Position numbers and translations under genes: made by a program
Shown: positions 25,220 to 35,479 of the stretch, one piece after another
Layout of the letters: the number at the start of each line of letters is the position of its first letter
Position numbering within the stretch: the first letter of the stretch is position 1
The notes under the pieces: model-generated
What the model saw: only the letters and a program-made list of their open reading frames with translations
Told to the model about the DNA's origin: nothing
Databases searched by the model: none
Source: an uncultured Sphingomonas sp.
Lineage (GTDB): Bacteria; Pseudomonadota; Alphaproteobacteria; Sphingomonadales; Sphingomonadaceae
Length of the DNA stretch: 64,000 bases
Direction of reading: 5' to 3'
Assembly: GCF_946478955.1 (NCBI RefSeq)
Contig: NZ_CAMLDL010000001.1
Location: 124,001 to 188,000, forward strand

Positions 25220-28200
25220 TCGAGGCGATCATCCGCTGGTCGGTGAAGGCGCGCGGGCTGGTTGTCGTCGCGGCGCTGGTGCTGGCGGTCATCGGCATTG
25301 GTGCGATCCGCACCACGCCCGTCGATGCCTTGCCCGATCTGTCCGATGTGCAGGTCATCATCCGCACGAGCTATCCGGGACAGGCCCCGCAGATCGTCGA
25401 GAATCAGGTCACCTATCCGCTCACCACGACAATGCTATCGGTTCCGGGTGCACGGGTGGTGCGCGGCTATTCCTTCGTCGGCGACAGCTTCGTCTATGTC
25501 CTGTTCGACGACGGCACCGACCTGTACTGGGCGCGCAGCCGCGTGCTGGAATATCTCAGTCAGGTGCAGGGCCGCCTGCCACCGGGCGCGACTGCCTCGC
25601 TTGGCCCGGACGCCACGGGTGTGGGCTGGATCTATGAATATGCGCTGGTCGACAAGACCGGACGGCACGATCTGGCGCAGCTCCGCAGCCTTCAGGACTG
25701 GTTCCTGCGTTACGAGCTGAAAGCCGTTCCCGGCGTGGCCGAGGTCGCCAGCATCGGCGGCATGGTCAAGCAATATCAGATCGTGGTCGACCCCTATAAA
25801 CTCGCCTCCTACGGCGTAACCGCAAGCGAGGTGGCCGATGCGCTCAAACGCGCCAATCAGGAAACCGGCGGCGCGGTGGTGGAAATGGCCGAGGCCGAAT
25901 ATGTCGTGCGCGCAAGCGGCTATCTGACCTCGCTTGATGATTTCCGCGCCGTTCCCGTGCGCAGCGCGGCGGGCGGTATTCCCGTCACTGTAGGCGATGT
26001 CGCCACGGTGCAGCTTGGCCCCGATATGCGGCGCGGGATTGCCGAGCTCAATGGTGAGGGCGAAGTCGCGGGCGGCGTCATCGTCATGCGGCAGGGCAAG
26101 AACGCGCGCGAGGTGATCGATGGCGTCCGCGCCAAGCTGGACGAGGTGAAGGCAGGCCTGCCGCCTGGCGTCGAGATCGTGACCACCTATGACCGTTCGG
26201 GCCTGATCGACCGCGCGGTCGAAAACCTCACCACCAAGCTGCTTGAGGAATTTACAATTGTCGCGCTCGTCTGCGTGCTGTTCCTGTGGCACGCGCGCTC
26301 GGCGCTGGTGGCGATCGTCACGCTTCCGCTCGGCATATTGATCGCCTTTATCGTCATGCGCTTTCAGGGCCTCAACGCCAATATCCTCTCACTGGGCGGA
26401 ATCGCCATCGCCATTGGCGCGATGGTCGATGCGGCGGTGGTGATGATCGAGAACGCCCACAAGCATCTCGAACATTGGGAGCGCAATCATCCCGGCGAGG
26501 AACTTGTCGGCAAGGAACGCTGGCGGGTCATAACCGATGCCGCCGCAGAGGTCGGCCCCGCACTGTTCCTCAGCCTGCTCATCATCACCTTCTCGTTCAT
26601 CCCGATCTTCTCATTGCAGGGACAGGAAGGGCGGCTGTTCGCGCCGCTGGCATTCACCAAAACCTATGCGATGGCCACCGCCGCGCTGCTGTCGATCACG
26701 CTGGTGCCGGTGCTGATGGGGTGGCTGATCCGGGGGAAGATACCGGCAGAAAGCACCAACCCGATCAACCGTTTCCTCACCCGCATCTACCGCCCCGCGC
26801 TCGACTGGGTGCTGGCCAGGCCGAAACAGGCCCTGCTCATCGCCGGGCTGGTCTTCGCATCGAGCTTGTGGCCGATCAGCCAGACCGGCGGCGAATTCAT
26901 GCCACAAATGGACGAAGGTGATCTGCTCTACATGCCCTCTGCCTTGCCCGGGATTTCGTCGGCCAAGGCGGCGATGCTGCTCCAGCAGACCGACCGCCTC
27001 ATCAAGACCGTGCCCGAGGTCGACAGCGTGTTCGGCAAGGCCGGTCGCGCCGATACCGCGACCGATCCCGCTCCGCTGGAAATGTTCGAGACCACCATCC
27101 GCTTCAAGCCCAGGAGCGAGTGGCGACCCGGCATGACGCCGGAGAAGCTGGTCGAGGAACTGGATCGCACGGTCAAAGTCCCCGGCCTTGCCAATTTCTG
27201 GATACCGCCGATCCGCAACCGAATCGACATGCTCGCCACCGGGATCAAAAGCCCGATCGGCGTGAAGGTGTCCGGCGCGAATCTCGAGGACATCGACCGC
27301 GTCGCGCGCGAGATCGAGGGCGTTGCGCGGACCGTTCCGGGGGTCAGCTCGGCCCTCGCCGAACGGCTGACCGGCGGGCGCTATATCGATGTCGAAATCA
27401 ATCGCGCGGCGGCGGCACGTTTCGGGATGAACATTGCAGATGTTCAGGCCATCGTATCGGGCGCAATCGGCGGCGAGGTGATCGGCCAGACGGTCGAGGG
27501 GCTTGCACGCTATCCGATTTCAGTGCGCTACCCGCGCGAAATCCGTGACAGCCTCGATGAACTGACCAATCTGCCGATGCTGACCCCGTCAGGCGCGCAA
27601 GTCACGCTGGGGACGGTGGCCGATGTCCGTATCTCCAACGGCCCACCGATGCTGCGCAGCGAGAATGCCCGCCCCGCCACCTGGGTCTATATCGACGGGC
27701 GCGACCGCGCCCTGACCGACATCGTCGGCGACCTGCAAAGCGCGGTTGCCGAAAAGGTGAAGCTGCCCCCCGGGATCAGCGTGTCTTACACCGGCCAGTT
27801 CGAGTTCCTCGAACGCGCGATGCAGCGCCTCAAGATCGTTGTGCCCGCAACTCTGCTGATCATCTTTGCGCTGCTCTATGCGACCTTCCGGCGCTGGGAT
27901 GAAGCCGCGCTGATCATGGCCACCCTGCCCTTCGCGCTGACCGGCGGGGTCTGGCTGCTTTACTTGCTGGGTTACAACCAGTCGGTCGCGACCGGGGTCG
28001 GGTTCATCGCGCTCGCCGGGGTCGCGGCGGAGTTTGGCGTCGTCATGCTTATCTACCTCAAGCACGCCCTGGCCGAGCACAAGCCAGACGAAGTCGAAGC
28101 CGCTGTCCGCGAAGGCGCGCTGCTGCGCGTCCGGCCCAAGGCGATGACGGTGGCGGTGATCCTGGCGGGCCTGTTTCCGATCCTGATCGGCAGCGGCACC

Positions 28201-28353
28201 GGCTCCGAAGTGATGAGCCGGATCGCCGCGCCGATGATCGGCGGAATGCTCACCGCGCCCTTGCTCTCGATGCTCATCATTCCCGCCGCTTATCTGTTGA
28301 TGCGGCGGCGCTACGCAATTCAAGACCCCGAAACTCAAACCAAGGAGACGTAA
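25216..28353 (+). CDS. cusA: Cu/Ag HME-RND efflux pump CusA
   Basis: Inner-membrane RND proton antiporter for monovalent copper and silver. The 1045-residue protein has the normal length and layout; TM4 contains [20 protein letters not shown], the CusA version of the proton-relay helix, and the porter domain has methionines expected for a Met relay (for example [15 protein letters not shown]). ATG at 25216 overlaps the cusB stop. The cusF-like gene follows after 1 bp. Confidence 0.95.
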   Translation: MIEAIIRWSVKARGLVVVAALVLAVIGIGAIRTTPVDALPDLSDVQVIIRTSYPGQAPQIVENQVTYPLTTTMLSVPGARVVRGYSFVGDSFVYVLFDDGTDLYWARSRVLEYLSQVQGRLPPGATASLGPDATGVGWIYEYALVDKTGRHDLAQLRSLQDWFLRYELKAVPGVAEVASIGGMVKQYQIVVDPYKLASYGVTASEVADALKRANQETGGAVVEMAEAEYVVRASGYLTSLDDFRAVPVRSAAGGIPVTVGDVATVQLGPDMRRGIAELNGEGEVAGGVIVMRQGKNAREVIDGVRAKLDEVKAGLPPGVEIVTTYDRSGLIDRAVENLTTKLLEEFTIVALVCVLFLWHARSALVAIVTLPLGILIAFIVMRFQGLNANILSLGGIAIAIGAMVDAAVVMIENAHKHLEHWERNHPGEELVGKERWRVITDAAAEVGPALFLSLLIITFSFIPIFSLQGQEGRLFAPLAFTKTYAMATAALLSITLVPVLMGWLIRGKIPAESTNPINRFLTRIYRPALDWVLARPKQALLIAGLVFASSLWPISQTGGEFMPQMDEGDLLYMPSALPGISSAKAAMLLQQTDRLIKTVPEVDSVFGKAGRADTATDPAPLEMFETTIRFKPRSEWRPGMTPEKLVEELDRTVKVPGLANFWIPPIRNRIDMLATGIKSPIGVKVSGANLEDIDRVAREIEGVARTVPGVSSALAERLTGGRYIDVEINRAAAARFGMNIADVQAIVSGAIGGEVIGQTVEGLARYPISVRYPREIRDSLDELTNLPMLTPSGAQVTLGTVADVRISNGPPMLRSENARPATWVYIDGRDRALTDIVGDLQSAVAEKVKLPPGISVSYTGQFEFLERAMQRLKIVVPATLLIIFALLYATFRRWDEAALIMATLPFALTGGVWLLYLLGYNQSVATGVGFIALAGVAAEFGVVMLIYLKHALAEHKPDEVEAAVREGALLRVRPKAMTVAVILAGLFPILIGSGTGSEVMSRIAAPMIGGMLTAPLLSMLIIPAAYLLMRRRYAIQDPETQTKET

Positions 28354-28354
28354 A

Positions 28355-28726
28355 ATGAAGAAGACAGTATTGATGGCCGCGATGCTTGCCCTGCCTTTTG
28401 GACTGGCGGCCTGCGACCAGAAAGCCGAAGCGCCCAAGGCGGAAGCCTCCACTGATGCAATGGGCGAAAAAATGGGCGATATGGCGATGCCAGCCGAGAT
28501 GAAGCACGGCAAAGGCACAGGAACCGTGACGGCAATCGACCCGGCCAAGGGAATGGTCACGCTCGATCATGGGGAAATACCCGAGCTGCAATGGCCGGCG
28601 ATGCAGATGGGCTTTGCCGTCACGCCCGAAGTGCTCAAGGACGTGAAGGTGGGCGACAAGGTCAACTTCGAGATTGATTGGGACGGCAAGGCAGGCACCG
28701 TCACCGCCATCGGGCTGGAGCCATAA
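28355..28726 (+). CDS. cusF: CusF-like copper-binding lipoprotein
   Basis: Periplasmic Cu(I)/Ag(I) chaperone that hands metal to the CusBA complex. The 123-residue protein has a lipobox (GLAAC, Cys about 21), a Met-rich linker (MGEKMGDMAMPAEMKH) and the CusF OB-fold with the ligand set H, W, M, M in DHGEIPELQWPAMQMGF. The lipid anchor is a difference from soluble CusF. It follows cusA immediately and ends the operon. Confidence 0.93.
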   Translation: MKKTVLMAAMLALPFGLAACDQKAEAPKAEASTDAMGEKMGDMAMPAEMKHGKGTGTVTAIDPAKGMVTLDHGEIPELQWPAMQMGFAVTPEVLKDVKVGDKVNFEIDWDGKAGTVTAIGLEP

Positions 28727-28869
28727 TCGCTCGCGCTTGCAAACTGTCTGCTCTGATTGACTAGTCCGCACCGTTCTTTCCGGCCTCGCCCCGATGGCTT
28801 CATTGCCAGGCGTTCATCCGGAAAGAACGGTGCGGTCGTCGTCAGCGCCGCGAGCCTGTCCGGCAAATG

Positions 28870-29331
28870 CTACAATTTCGGCAGGCGGCGGACAACCGTT
28901 GTGGATTGGACGATGGCCGTATCGGTCGATGCGAACGGCAGAAAACGATCGACCACCGTTTCGAGTGTTTCCACGTCTGGAACCACCAGTTTCGCCTGGA
29001 AGCAATCCTCGCCAGTGACGCGATCAGCTTCAACGACCTCCGGCGTATCGAGAAGCATTTGCGCCACCCTTTGTACTTCGCCCGGTCTGGCGCGAATTCG
29101 CACATGCGCAGCAATACCGAGGCCAAAGGCCTTAGGGTCGACCAGCACCGAATAGCCTTTGATTGCGCCCGCATCTTCAAGTTTATGAATCCGTTCGGTC
29201 ACGCTCGGGCTCGACAGGCCGATCTGTCCTGCAAGCTCGCGGATCGTCATGCGGCCGTCATTGGTCAATGCCGCGATGATTTCTCGATCAATTGTGTCGA
29301 GGCGCCGGGTTACATATCGGCTTCGGTTCAT
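28870..29331 (-). CDS. Lrp/AsnC-family transcriptional regulator
   Basis: A 153-residue regulator with an N-terminal HTH (LDTIDREIIAALTNDGRMT, then IRELAGQIGLSSPSVTERI) and a C-terminal RAM ligand-binding domain (GIAAHVRIRARPG, VTGEDCFQAKLVVPD). ATG at 29331 has GGGG about 8 bp upstream. It stands alone between the cus operon (convergent) and the type IV secretion operon (divergent). Its target is unknown; amino-acid sensing is typical of the family. Confidence 0.92.
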   Translation of the reverse strand: MNRSRYVTRRLDTIDREIIAALTNDGRMTIRELAGQIGLSSPSVTERIHKLEDAGAIKGYSVLVDPKAFGLGIAAHVRIRARPGEVQRVAQMLLDTPEVVEADRVTGEDCFQAKLVVPDVETLETVVDRFLPFASTDTAIVQSTTVVRRLPKL

Positions 29332-29695
29332 AATTTGCCCCTAGCTGAATGACACCAGCGGGGCCTTGTGATTGCGAAGGCGAATGCTCGAATTCGCCTT
29401 ATTTCTGTGAACTTGCGTCAAGAATCGACTGTCGGCGAACCTACCCAGCGACGCGATAAACCCAGTCCGCAGGATCAAGATTGAAGGTCAATGGCAGTTA
29501 GTGGTTTCGATAGTCAGGTCGAAACGTCCAAAGTGCCTTTCTGAATCCCTAGCCGATCCATTTGTCCGTTAGCTATCAATAGCTTGATAGTCGAGGAGGG
29601 TATTCGCTCCCGAAATCGGCAAATCGGGAGAGATAAGAGATGAAGGACAAGACACGGCCAAGAACAGTCACAAGACTGATCAGGAATAGTGACTG
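29332..29695. promoter_or_regulatory. Divergent control region of the virB operon with operator-like repeat
   Basis: No gene is seen in this 364-bp gap between the Lrp-type gene and virB1. It contains a perfect inverted repeat CTATCAA - TAGC - TTGATAG at 29573-29590, about 105 bp before virB1, suited to a dimeric repressor. The regulator that binds it is not evident. Confidence 0.55.
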
Positions 29696-30370
29696 ATGAC
29701 CTATACTGCGGCTGCCATCCTCGCCCTGGCGTCGCAATGCGCTCCAAGCGTCGCACCCGAAACGATGCTTGCCATCGTTCTGACCGAAAGCAGCGGCGAG
29801 CCCTTCGCGCTCAATGTCAACGGAGGCCGGCAGCCGCATCCCCAAAACAACGCCCAAGAAGCTGCGGCGACTGCGCGGCGATACGTCGCAGCGGGATATT
29901 CCGTCGATCTCGGACTTGGGCAGATCAACTCCCGCAACATGCGCTGGCTCGGCCTGACCTGGGAAACGGTCTTCGACCCCTGCACCAATGTCGCAGCTTC
30001 GGCCCGTGTCCTCACAACGAACTACCATTCGGTACGGGCCGGGCGTGATCCACAAACCGCGCTTCGGGTAGCACTCTCAATGTACAACACCGGAAGCCAG
30101 ACTCGCGGATTCCGCAACGGCTATGTTGCCAGGGTTGTCGGCAACGCGAGCGTTACAGGACCGGGCACAGTCTACGCCTCGGCGATGCCTGCCGCAGCTG
30201 TACCGGCAAGCGGCGACCTTCGTGAACAGCTGATCGCGGAAAATACGGCACCCCGGCCGCCAGCGGCCATCTCCCGCCCCCCTCCACCGCCAAAGTGGAA
30301 CGTATTTGAACGCGCCGCCTACGACCGCGAAACCCAGCTTCGCCCTGAGATCGAGAGGAGCAACATATGA
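29696..30370 (+). CDS. virB1: VirB1-like lytic transglycosylase
   Basis: Opens peptidoglycan locally for assembly of the type IV secretion apparatus. The 224-residue protein has an SLT domain: IVLTESSGEPFALNVNGG with the catalytic Glu (about residue 30), then DLGLGQINSRNMRWLGL and ALSMYNTG. A Pro-rich C-terminal tail follows. The ATG overlaps no other gene; AGGA lies about 11 bp upstream. First gene of the virB operon, overlapping virB2 by 4 bp. Confidence 0.92.
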   Translation: MTYTAAAILALASQCAPSVAPETMLAIVLTESSGEPFALNVNGGRQPHPQNNAQEAAATARRYVAAGYSVDLGLGQINSRNMRWLGLTWETVFDPCTNVAASARVLTTNYHSVRAGRDPQTALRVALSMYNTGSQTRGFRNGYVARVVGNASVTGPGTVYASAMPAAAVPASGDLREQLIAENTAPRPPAAISRPPPPPKWNVFERAAYDRETQLRPEIERSNI

Positions 30371-30732
30371 ATGTCATCCGGAGTGTCGGGCGCGGAATCG
30401 GAATCTGGCGGGCGACCATAGCCAGCTGGTTCAACGCCGTGCCCAGGTCGCGGCAACGCGCGATAGTGTGGAGCGCTGCAATGGCCGCCGCCACGATCAT
30501 TTCGATTGCCATGCCAGAGCCTGCCTACGCACAGAATCTGGAGAGCTTCGCCAGCAAGGTGCGCGGGCTGCTGTCTTCAACCCTGCTCCGCACGCTCGCG
30601 GTCATCGCCGTCATCGTCACCGGCCTGCTCTGGTTTACGGGCCGGGCGTCGACTGCCGTGCTGGTCACGGTCATCATCGGCATCGCCATCGTCTTTTCGG
30701 CCGATGCGATTGTCGGCGCGATCGCGGGATAG
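30367..30732 (+). CDS. virB2: VirB2/TrbC-like pilin
   Basis: Major pilus subunit of the conjugative T4SS. The 121-residue protein has a long signal region (about residues 1-50, cleaved near PAYAQN) and two hydrophobic segments (about 66-86 and 96-118) separated by a short polar loop, the standard VirB2/TrbC topology. Overlaps virB1 by 4 bp. Confidence 0.9.
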   Translation: MNVIRSVGRGIGIWRATIASWFNAVPRSRQRAIVWSAAMAAATIISIAMPEPAYAQNLESFASKVRGLLSSTLLRTLAVIAVIVTGLLWFTGRASTAVLVTVIIGIAIVFSADAIVGAIAG

Positions 30733-30736
30733 TGCC

Positions 30737-31081
30737 GTGACCGACGACACCGAAACTCCAACCAAGAACACGTTATTCCTTGCCGTGACGCGCCCGGCAC
30801 TGTGGGCGGGGATTCCGATCGAGGCTGCGGTTCTGCTGCTCATATCCGGCGCGTCGGTGCTGATATGGAGCAATAGCCCCGTCTATACCGCGCTGGTCGT
30901 CGCCTTCGGTTATTCGATCTCGCGGCTGATCGTCCGCCACGATGTCAACGCCTTCCGCCTGCTGTTCCTGTGGGGACGGACGAAACTCGGCAACCGCAAC
31001 CGCGCCTTCTGGGGCGGCAGCAGCTATTCACCGCTGCCGCTCGTTGGCCTGCGTCGCAAGGGCTTTGGTCGACATGGCTAG
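30737..31081 (+). CDS. virB3: VirB3-like inner-membrane protein
   Basis: T4SS inner-membrane component. The reading from GTG 30737 gives 114 residues: a polar start, FLAVTRPALWAGIPIEAAVL, two adjacent hydrophobic segments and a basic C-terminus, matching VirB3. A longer open frame from 30506 would overlap virB2 and is rejected. Its stop overlaps the virB4 start by 8 bp. Confidence 0.88.
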   Translation: MTDDTETPTKNTLFLAVTRPALWAGIPIEAAVLLLISGASVLIWSNSPVYTALVVAFGYSISRLIVRHDVNAFRLLFLWGRTKLGNRNRAFWGGSSYSPLPLVGLRRKGFGRHG

Positions 31082-33482
31082 GCTGACTGCCCCGAGTTCG
31101 GCGGGCTCCGGGCAACCGGTGCCGCTGAAGGTGGCACAGCGCGAGGCGGACCCCGCCAAATTCTTGCCCTACGCACGGCATATCAACGAGGACATGGTGG
31201 CGCTCGATTCCGGCGACATCATGCTGACCTTCGAGGTGCAGGGCCGCGCATTCGAGACTGCCGACGTCCGCGACCTCAACGACTGGCATACCAAGCTCAA
31301 CGGACTGCTTCGCAATCTGCACGACGAAAGGCTGTCGATCTGGACGCATCTGATCCGGCAGCGCGTCGATCAATATCCGGGCGGCACGTTCAAGTCTGGC
31401 TTCGCCGCCGATCTCGACCGCGCCTACTTCGCCCGGATCAATCGCGAGCGAATGTTCGTCAACCGCTTCTTCGTGACGCTGGTGATCCGTCCCGGTGCCA
31501 CGGGCGGCGACAAGATCATCCAGATGTTCAAGCGTCGCGTATCCAGAGATATGCCGCAAGGGCCGGTGATCGACGAGGCGCTGGTCGAGCTGCTCGATGA
31601 CAAGGCCCGCGATTTCGAGAAGCTGATGGCGCGCTGCGAACCGCGCCGCTGCGCCATATACGGGCATCGCGGCCTGATGTTCTCCGAAACGATGGAAGTG
31701 GCCGACATGGTGATGACCGGCCGCCATCGCCGCGTTCCCGTCGTGCGCGGCCATCTCGGCGGCGCGCTCTACCGGTCACGCACCATCTTCGGCGCTGAAA
31801 CCATAGAAGTGCGCGATGCAGATGTTTCGGCGTTCGGCGGGATCTTCGGCATCCGCGAATATCCAGCGCAGACCACACCGCGCCAGTTCGAGGCGTTGCT
31901 GTCGGTCGATTTCGGGTTCGTGCTGACCCAGAGTTTCACATTTCTCGGACGCGCTGCTGCGACCGAAAAATTCCGATTACGGATGACGCAGATGGAAAAC
32001 GCCGGCGACCGCGCGGTCAGCCAGGCCGACGCGCTGATCGACGCGAGCGACGATCTGATGTCGAACCGCTTTGTTCTCGGCGATCACCATTTCACGCTCG
32101 CGGTCTATGCCGAGAACATGAAAGTCTTGCGCGATCATATGTCGGTCGCGCGTGCGGCGCTTGCCGATACCGGGATGGTGGCCGCCCGTGAAGGGGCGGC
32201 GCTTGAAGCGGCCTACTGGTCGCAGCTCGTCGGCAATTTCGCGTGGCGCGCACGGCCAGCACCGATCACCTCGCTCAACTTCGCGGCCTTCTCGCCCTTC
32301 CATACCTTCCCGGCGGGCAGCGCCAGCGGCAATCATTGGGGAGATGCGATTGCCTTGCTCAAGACCAATGCCCGAAGCCCCTATTTCTTCAACTTCCACA
32401 AGGGCGATCTTGGCCACACCCTCATCATCGGGCCATCAGGGGGCGGCAAGACCGTTCTCCTGAACTTCCTCATGGCGCAGACCGAAAAGACCGGCGCGCG
32501 GCAGATATTCATCGACAAGGATCGCGGCGCGCAAATCTTCGTGCAGGCGAGCGGCGGCACCTACCTTGCGCTGCACAACGGCGTCCCGACCGGCTTCTCG
32601 CCATTGAAGGCGCTCACCAACCGTACAGAGGACAAGACATTCCTGTCGCTGTTCATCCGCCAGCTCGTGAGCGCCGACGGCAAGCCGATTTCGGTCCAAG
32701 AAGAACGGCTGATCGAGGACGGCATCAACGCCGTGATGACACTCGATGTCGCCGATCGCTCGCTGAGCGCGCTCCGCTCGATGCTCGGCATGAAAGATGC
32801 CAGCGGCGTCGGTGCCCGGCTGGAAAAATGGACGGATGGCGGATCACTTGGCTGGGTCTTTGACAATCCGGCAGATTCGATGACGCTCGATGCCCGGTTC
32901 CTCGGCTTCGACATGACCGATTTTCTCGACAATGCCGATATTCGCACGCCGGTCATGCTCTACCTGTTCCATCGCATCGACCGGCTGCTGACCGGCGAGC
33001 GGATGGTGATCTGCATCGACGAGTTCTGGAAAGCGCTCGACGATGAGGCCTTCCGCCGCTTCGCCCAGGATGGCCTCAAGACCTACCGCAAGCGCAACGC
33101 CGTGCTGGTCTTTGCCACACAATCACCCGCCGACGCGCTGGGGAGCGACATCAGCCATTCGATTCTCGAACAAGTCGCCACCAAGATCATGCTGCCCAAT
33201 CCGTTCGGGGCGCGGCGCGACTATGTCGAAGGCTTCGCCCTGTCCGAAGCCGAATACGCGCTGGTGCGCGAGGAGCTTGCACCGGAAAGCCACAAATTTC
33301 TCGTCAAACAGGGCCATGACAGCGTGGTCGTCGAACTCGACCTCGCCGGGCTCGATGATGAGCTGGCCGTCCTGTCCGGCCGCGCGGAAACCACCGCTGT
33401 TGCCGACGAAGTGATCGCCGAGGCGGGAAGCGATCCCGTCGTGTGGCTCCCGCTCTTCCACAAACGGAGGCGGCCCAGCTGA
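31074..33482 (+). CDS. virB4: VirB4 ATPase
   Basis: Large T4SS ATPase that powers pilus biogenesis and substrate transfer from the inner membrane. The 802-residue protein carries Walker A IIGPSGGGKTVLLNF (about 450) and Walker B VICIDEFWKAL, with the VirB4/CagE N-terminal domain before it. ATG at 31074 (MARLTAPSS) is chosen because the earlier 44 residues of the open frame are in-frame readthrough over virB3. Confidence 0.95.
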   Translation: MARLTAPSSAGSGQPVPLKVAQREADPAKFLPYARHINEDMVALDSGDIMLTFEVQGRAFETADVRDLNDWHTKLNGLLRNLHDERLSIWTHLIRQRVDQYPGGTFKSGFAADLDRAYFARINRERMFVNRFFVTLVIRPGATGGDKIIQMFKRRVSRDMPQGPVIDEALVELLDDKARDFEKLMARCEPRRCAIYGHRGLMFSETMEVADMVMTGRHRRVPVVRGHLGGALYRSRTIFGAETIEVRDADVSAFGGIFGIREYPAQTTPRQFEALLSVDFGFVLTQSFTFLGRAAATEKFRLRMTQMENAGDRAVSQADALIDASDDLMSNRFVLGDHHFTLAVYAENMKVLRDHMSVARAALADTGMVAAREGAALEAAYWSQLVGNFAWRARPAPITSLNFAAFSPFHTFPAGSASGNHWGDAIALLKTNARSPYFFNFHKGDLGHTLIIGPSGGGKTVLLNFLMAQTEKTGARQIFIDKDRGAQIFVQASGGTYLALHNGVPTGFSPLKALTNRTEDKTFLSLFIRQLVSADGKPISVQEERLIEDGINAVMTLDVADRSLSALRSMLGMKDASGVGARLEKWTDGGSLGWVFDNPADSMTLDARFLGFDMTDFLDNADIRTPVMLYLFHRIDRLLTGERMVICIDEFWKALDDEAFRRFAQDGLKTYRKRNAVLVFATQSPADALGSDISHSILEQVATKIMLPNPFGARRDYVEGFALSEAEYALVREELAPESHKFLVKQGHDSVVVELDLAGLDDELAVLSGRAETTAVADEVIAEAGSDPVVWLPLFHKRRRPS

Positions 33483-33503
33483 ATTGAAGGAAAGGACAAG
33501 CCG

Positions 33504-34208
33504 ATGACGACACTGATCAAGACACTTTGCGCAACATTACTGGTTGCCGCCCCGATGCCCGCATTTGCTCAAGGCATCGCGGTCCATGACAGCGCCAATC
33601 TGATCCAGCAGATCAACGCGGTCAGGCAGGCGGTCCAGGTGGTGGCGCAAGGCAAACAGCAGATCGCGGAAGCGCAGAAGCTCTACCAGGACTTGAACAA
33701 GCTCACCGACATTCCGCAAATGGCGCAGCAGCTCAAGTCGGACGCTTTGCGTGAACTCGACATATCAAGTGGCTCGCTTGACGGCTTCGGCAACGGCAAT
33801 CTCGATGTCGTCGGCGCCGGCCGCGCCAAGGCGGATGCGGTCTATCGCGATCTCCTCAAGCAACTGGGCCTCGCCGGTACGGAACAGTCCCGCGCCGCCT
33901 ACGATCTCAACGCCCGCAACATCGGCATCAATGCCGGCCTTGCCGTGAACATGGGCGCTGCGGTTACCTCGCGGGCCGAAGGCCTGGGCGAGTTGAGGAA
34001 CCGGCTCGCCAGCGCAGGGACCGCAAAGGAAGTGGCTGACCTGACCGCGCGGCTACAACTCGAATCCGCTGCAATGCAGAACGACCAGCTTCGTTTACAG
34101 GCCATCGCCTTGGAGCAAGCGGCGCAGGAGCGTCAGCGCGCTGCCGCCGGGCAAGCTGCGCTCGCCCGGAAGCTCGATGAAGCAAGCCGCTACTACCGGG
34201 GCCAATGA
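33504..34208 (+). CDS. virB5: VirB5-like minor pilin
   Basis: Pilus tip/minor subunit. The 234-residue protein has a signal peptide (LLVAAPMPAFAQG, cleaved after about residue 23) and an alpha-helical mature chain rich in Gln and Ala (QQINAVRQAVQVVAQGKQQI), typical of VirB5/TrbJ. AAGGA about 9 bp before the ATG. Follows virB4 after 21 bp. Confidence 0.9.
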   Translation: MTTLIKTLCATLLVAAPMPAFAQGIAVHDSANLIQQINAVRQAVQVVAQGKQQIAEAQKLYQDLNKLTDIPQMAQQLKSDALRELDISSGSLDGFGNGNLDVVGAGRAKADAVYRDLLKQLGLAGTEQSRAAYDLNARNIGINAGLAVNMGAAVTSRAEGLGELRNRLASAGTAKEVADLTARLQLESAAMQNDQLRLQAIALEQAAQERQRAAAGQAALARKLDEASRYYRGQ

Positions 34209-34209
34209 G

Positions 34210-34461
34210 GTGCGGTCGGCGATCTTCTGCTCGGCGCTGCTGCTGGCCGGGTGTGGTGGTCCCGCACCCCAGGCCGACATGCCTGCTAGGAATTGGCGAT
34301 ACTATCTCGCCAATCCCGACGAGATCGAACCGATGCAGAAGATTTGCCGCGAATGGGCGGCTTCAAATGCGCCTGCGACCGCGCAGCCTGCCGTTGTCAC
34401 GACCAATTGCCGCGCGGCAGCATTCGCCAAATCACAATTGACCATCTCACCCGCGGACTGA
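34210..34461 (+). CDS. EexN-like entry-exclusion lipoprotein
   Basis: A small protein with an N-terminal lipobox LLLAGC and RNWRYYLANPDEIEPMQKIC followed by a late Cys (TTNCRAAA), similar to EexN-type lipoproteins encoded between virB5 and virB6, which stop entry of a second copy of the element. Start is either GTG 34210 (83 residues, giving a compact lipoprotein signal) or ATG 34177 inside virB5. Identity is by motif pattern and position. Confidence 0.72.
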   Translation: MRSAIFCSALLLAGCGGPAPQADMPARNWRYYLANPDEIEPMQKICREWAASNAPATAQPAVVTTNCRAAAFAKSQLTISPAD

Positions 34462-34470
34462 GCAAAAAGC

Positions 34471-35466
34471 ATGGATTTCAGCGATCATGTTTTCAGCACG
34501 ATGTTCGAGGCGCTCAACGCGGCGCTGGCGGGCATCGTCGGGAAATATGCGGCAGTGATCGGTATCGTGGCTCCAGCGTTACGACTCGGAATCGTGATCT
34601 ACATTTCTCTGCTCGGCTACGCGATCATGCGCGGCGCGGTGCAATACCCCTTCCGCGAATATGTCTATCGCGGGTGCCAGCTCGCCTTTCTCTATTTTGC
34701 CGTGACCTCGCTTTACGGAAGCCAGATCGGCATGTTCGCGCTGGGCGGCCTCCCCGGCCAGTTCGCCAGCGCGCTCGGCGGCTCGGACGTCGGTGGTCTG
34801 GGTGGCTACTATGACAAGCTTGCCGGCACGGGTTTCGAGACCGCGAACACCATGCGCAAGATCGCCGCCGACTATCAACAAACCCAGGGGACGATCCCCG
34901 ACATCGGATATGCGGTCTTCGCCGGCTTCCTCGTGGTGATGGTGATTGTCGCCACGCTGCTCTGCGCGGCCATTGGCTTTGTCATCAGTGCTTTTGGACT
35001 GTTCGCGCTCGCCCTGCTTTCGGTCGTCGGCCCGCTGTTTGTAGCCGGGCTATTGTTCGAGTCCACGCGCGGCTATTTCTTCGCCTGGCTCGGGGCCTGC
35101 ATCAATTATCTGATGCTGATCGTATTCGCGCTCGTGCTGACCTTGTTCCTGACGCAGACCGGCGATGCGGTAATCGCCACGATTTCCGAGAACGATGAGA
35201 TCGGCGTGGTCGCGATCAAGGCGCTGGCCTTCTACGCGCTCGGATTCTTCTTCTTCCTCCAGATTCCGATGCTGGCGGCCTCGCTCGGCGGCGGCGGGCC
35301 TGCGCTCGCCAACCAGTTTGCATCGGCGATCGCAGCAGCGGGCGGCTTTGTCGTCGGGCGCGGCGCGACGGCGACGCAGGCAACCAGCCGCGCCATCGAA
35401 CGCGGTCTTGCGCGCGGCATAGCCCGGATGCGGACGTCAGGTTCGGTCAGCCGAGGGACACGATGA
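34471..35466 (+). CDS. virB6: VirB6-like inner-membrane channel component
   Basis: Polytopic T4SS inner-membrane protein. The 331-residue protein has at least six membrane segments (clusters at about 30-60, 145-215 and 235-275) and the VirB6/TrbL layout, with a periplasmic loop (about 80-140) and a basic cytoplasmic C-terminus (RGLARGIARMRTSGS). It follows the EexN-like gene by 9 bp. Confidence 0.92.
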   Translation: MDFSDHVFSTMFEALNAALAGIVGKYAAVIGIVAPALRLGIVIYISLLGYAIMRGAVQYPFREYVYRGCQLAFLYFAVTSLYGSQIGMFALGGLPGQFASALGGSDVGGLGGYYDKLAGTGFETANTMRKIAADYQQTQGTIPDIGYAVFAGFLVVMVIVATLLCAAIGFVISAFGLFALALLSVVGPLFVAGLLFESTRGYFFAWLGACINYLMLIVFALVLTLFLTQTGDAVIATISENDEIGVVAIKALAFYALGFFFFLQIPMLAASLGGGGPALANQFASAIAAAGGFVVGRGATATQATSRAIERGLARGIARMRTSGSVSRGTR

Positions 35467-35479
35467 AAGAGAGCAGGTC

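Noticed and set aside
30506..31081. 191-residue frame covering virB3
   Set aside because: The first ~77 residues overlap virB2 in another frame; the VirB3-like part starts at GTG 30737.
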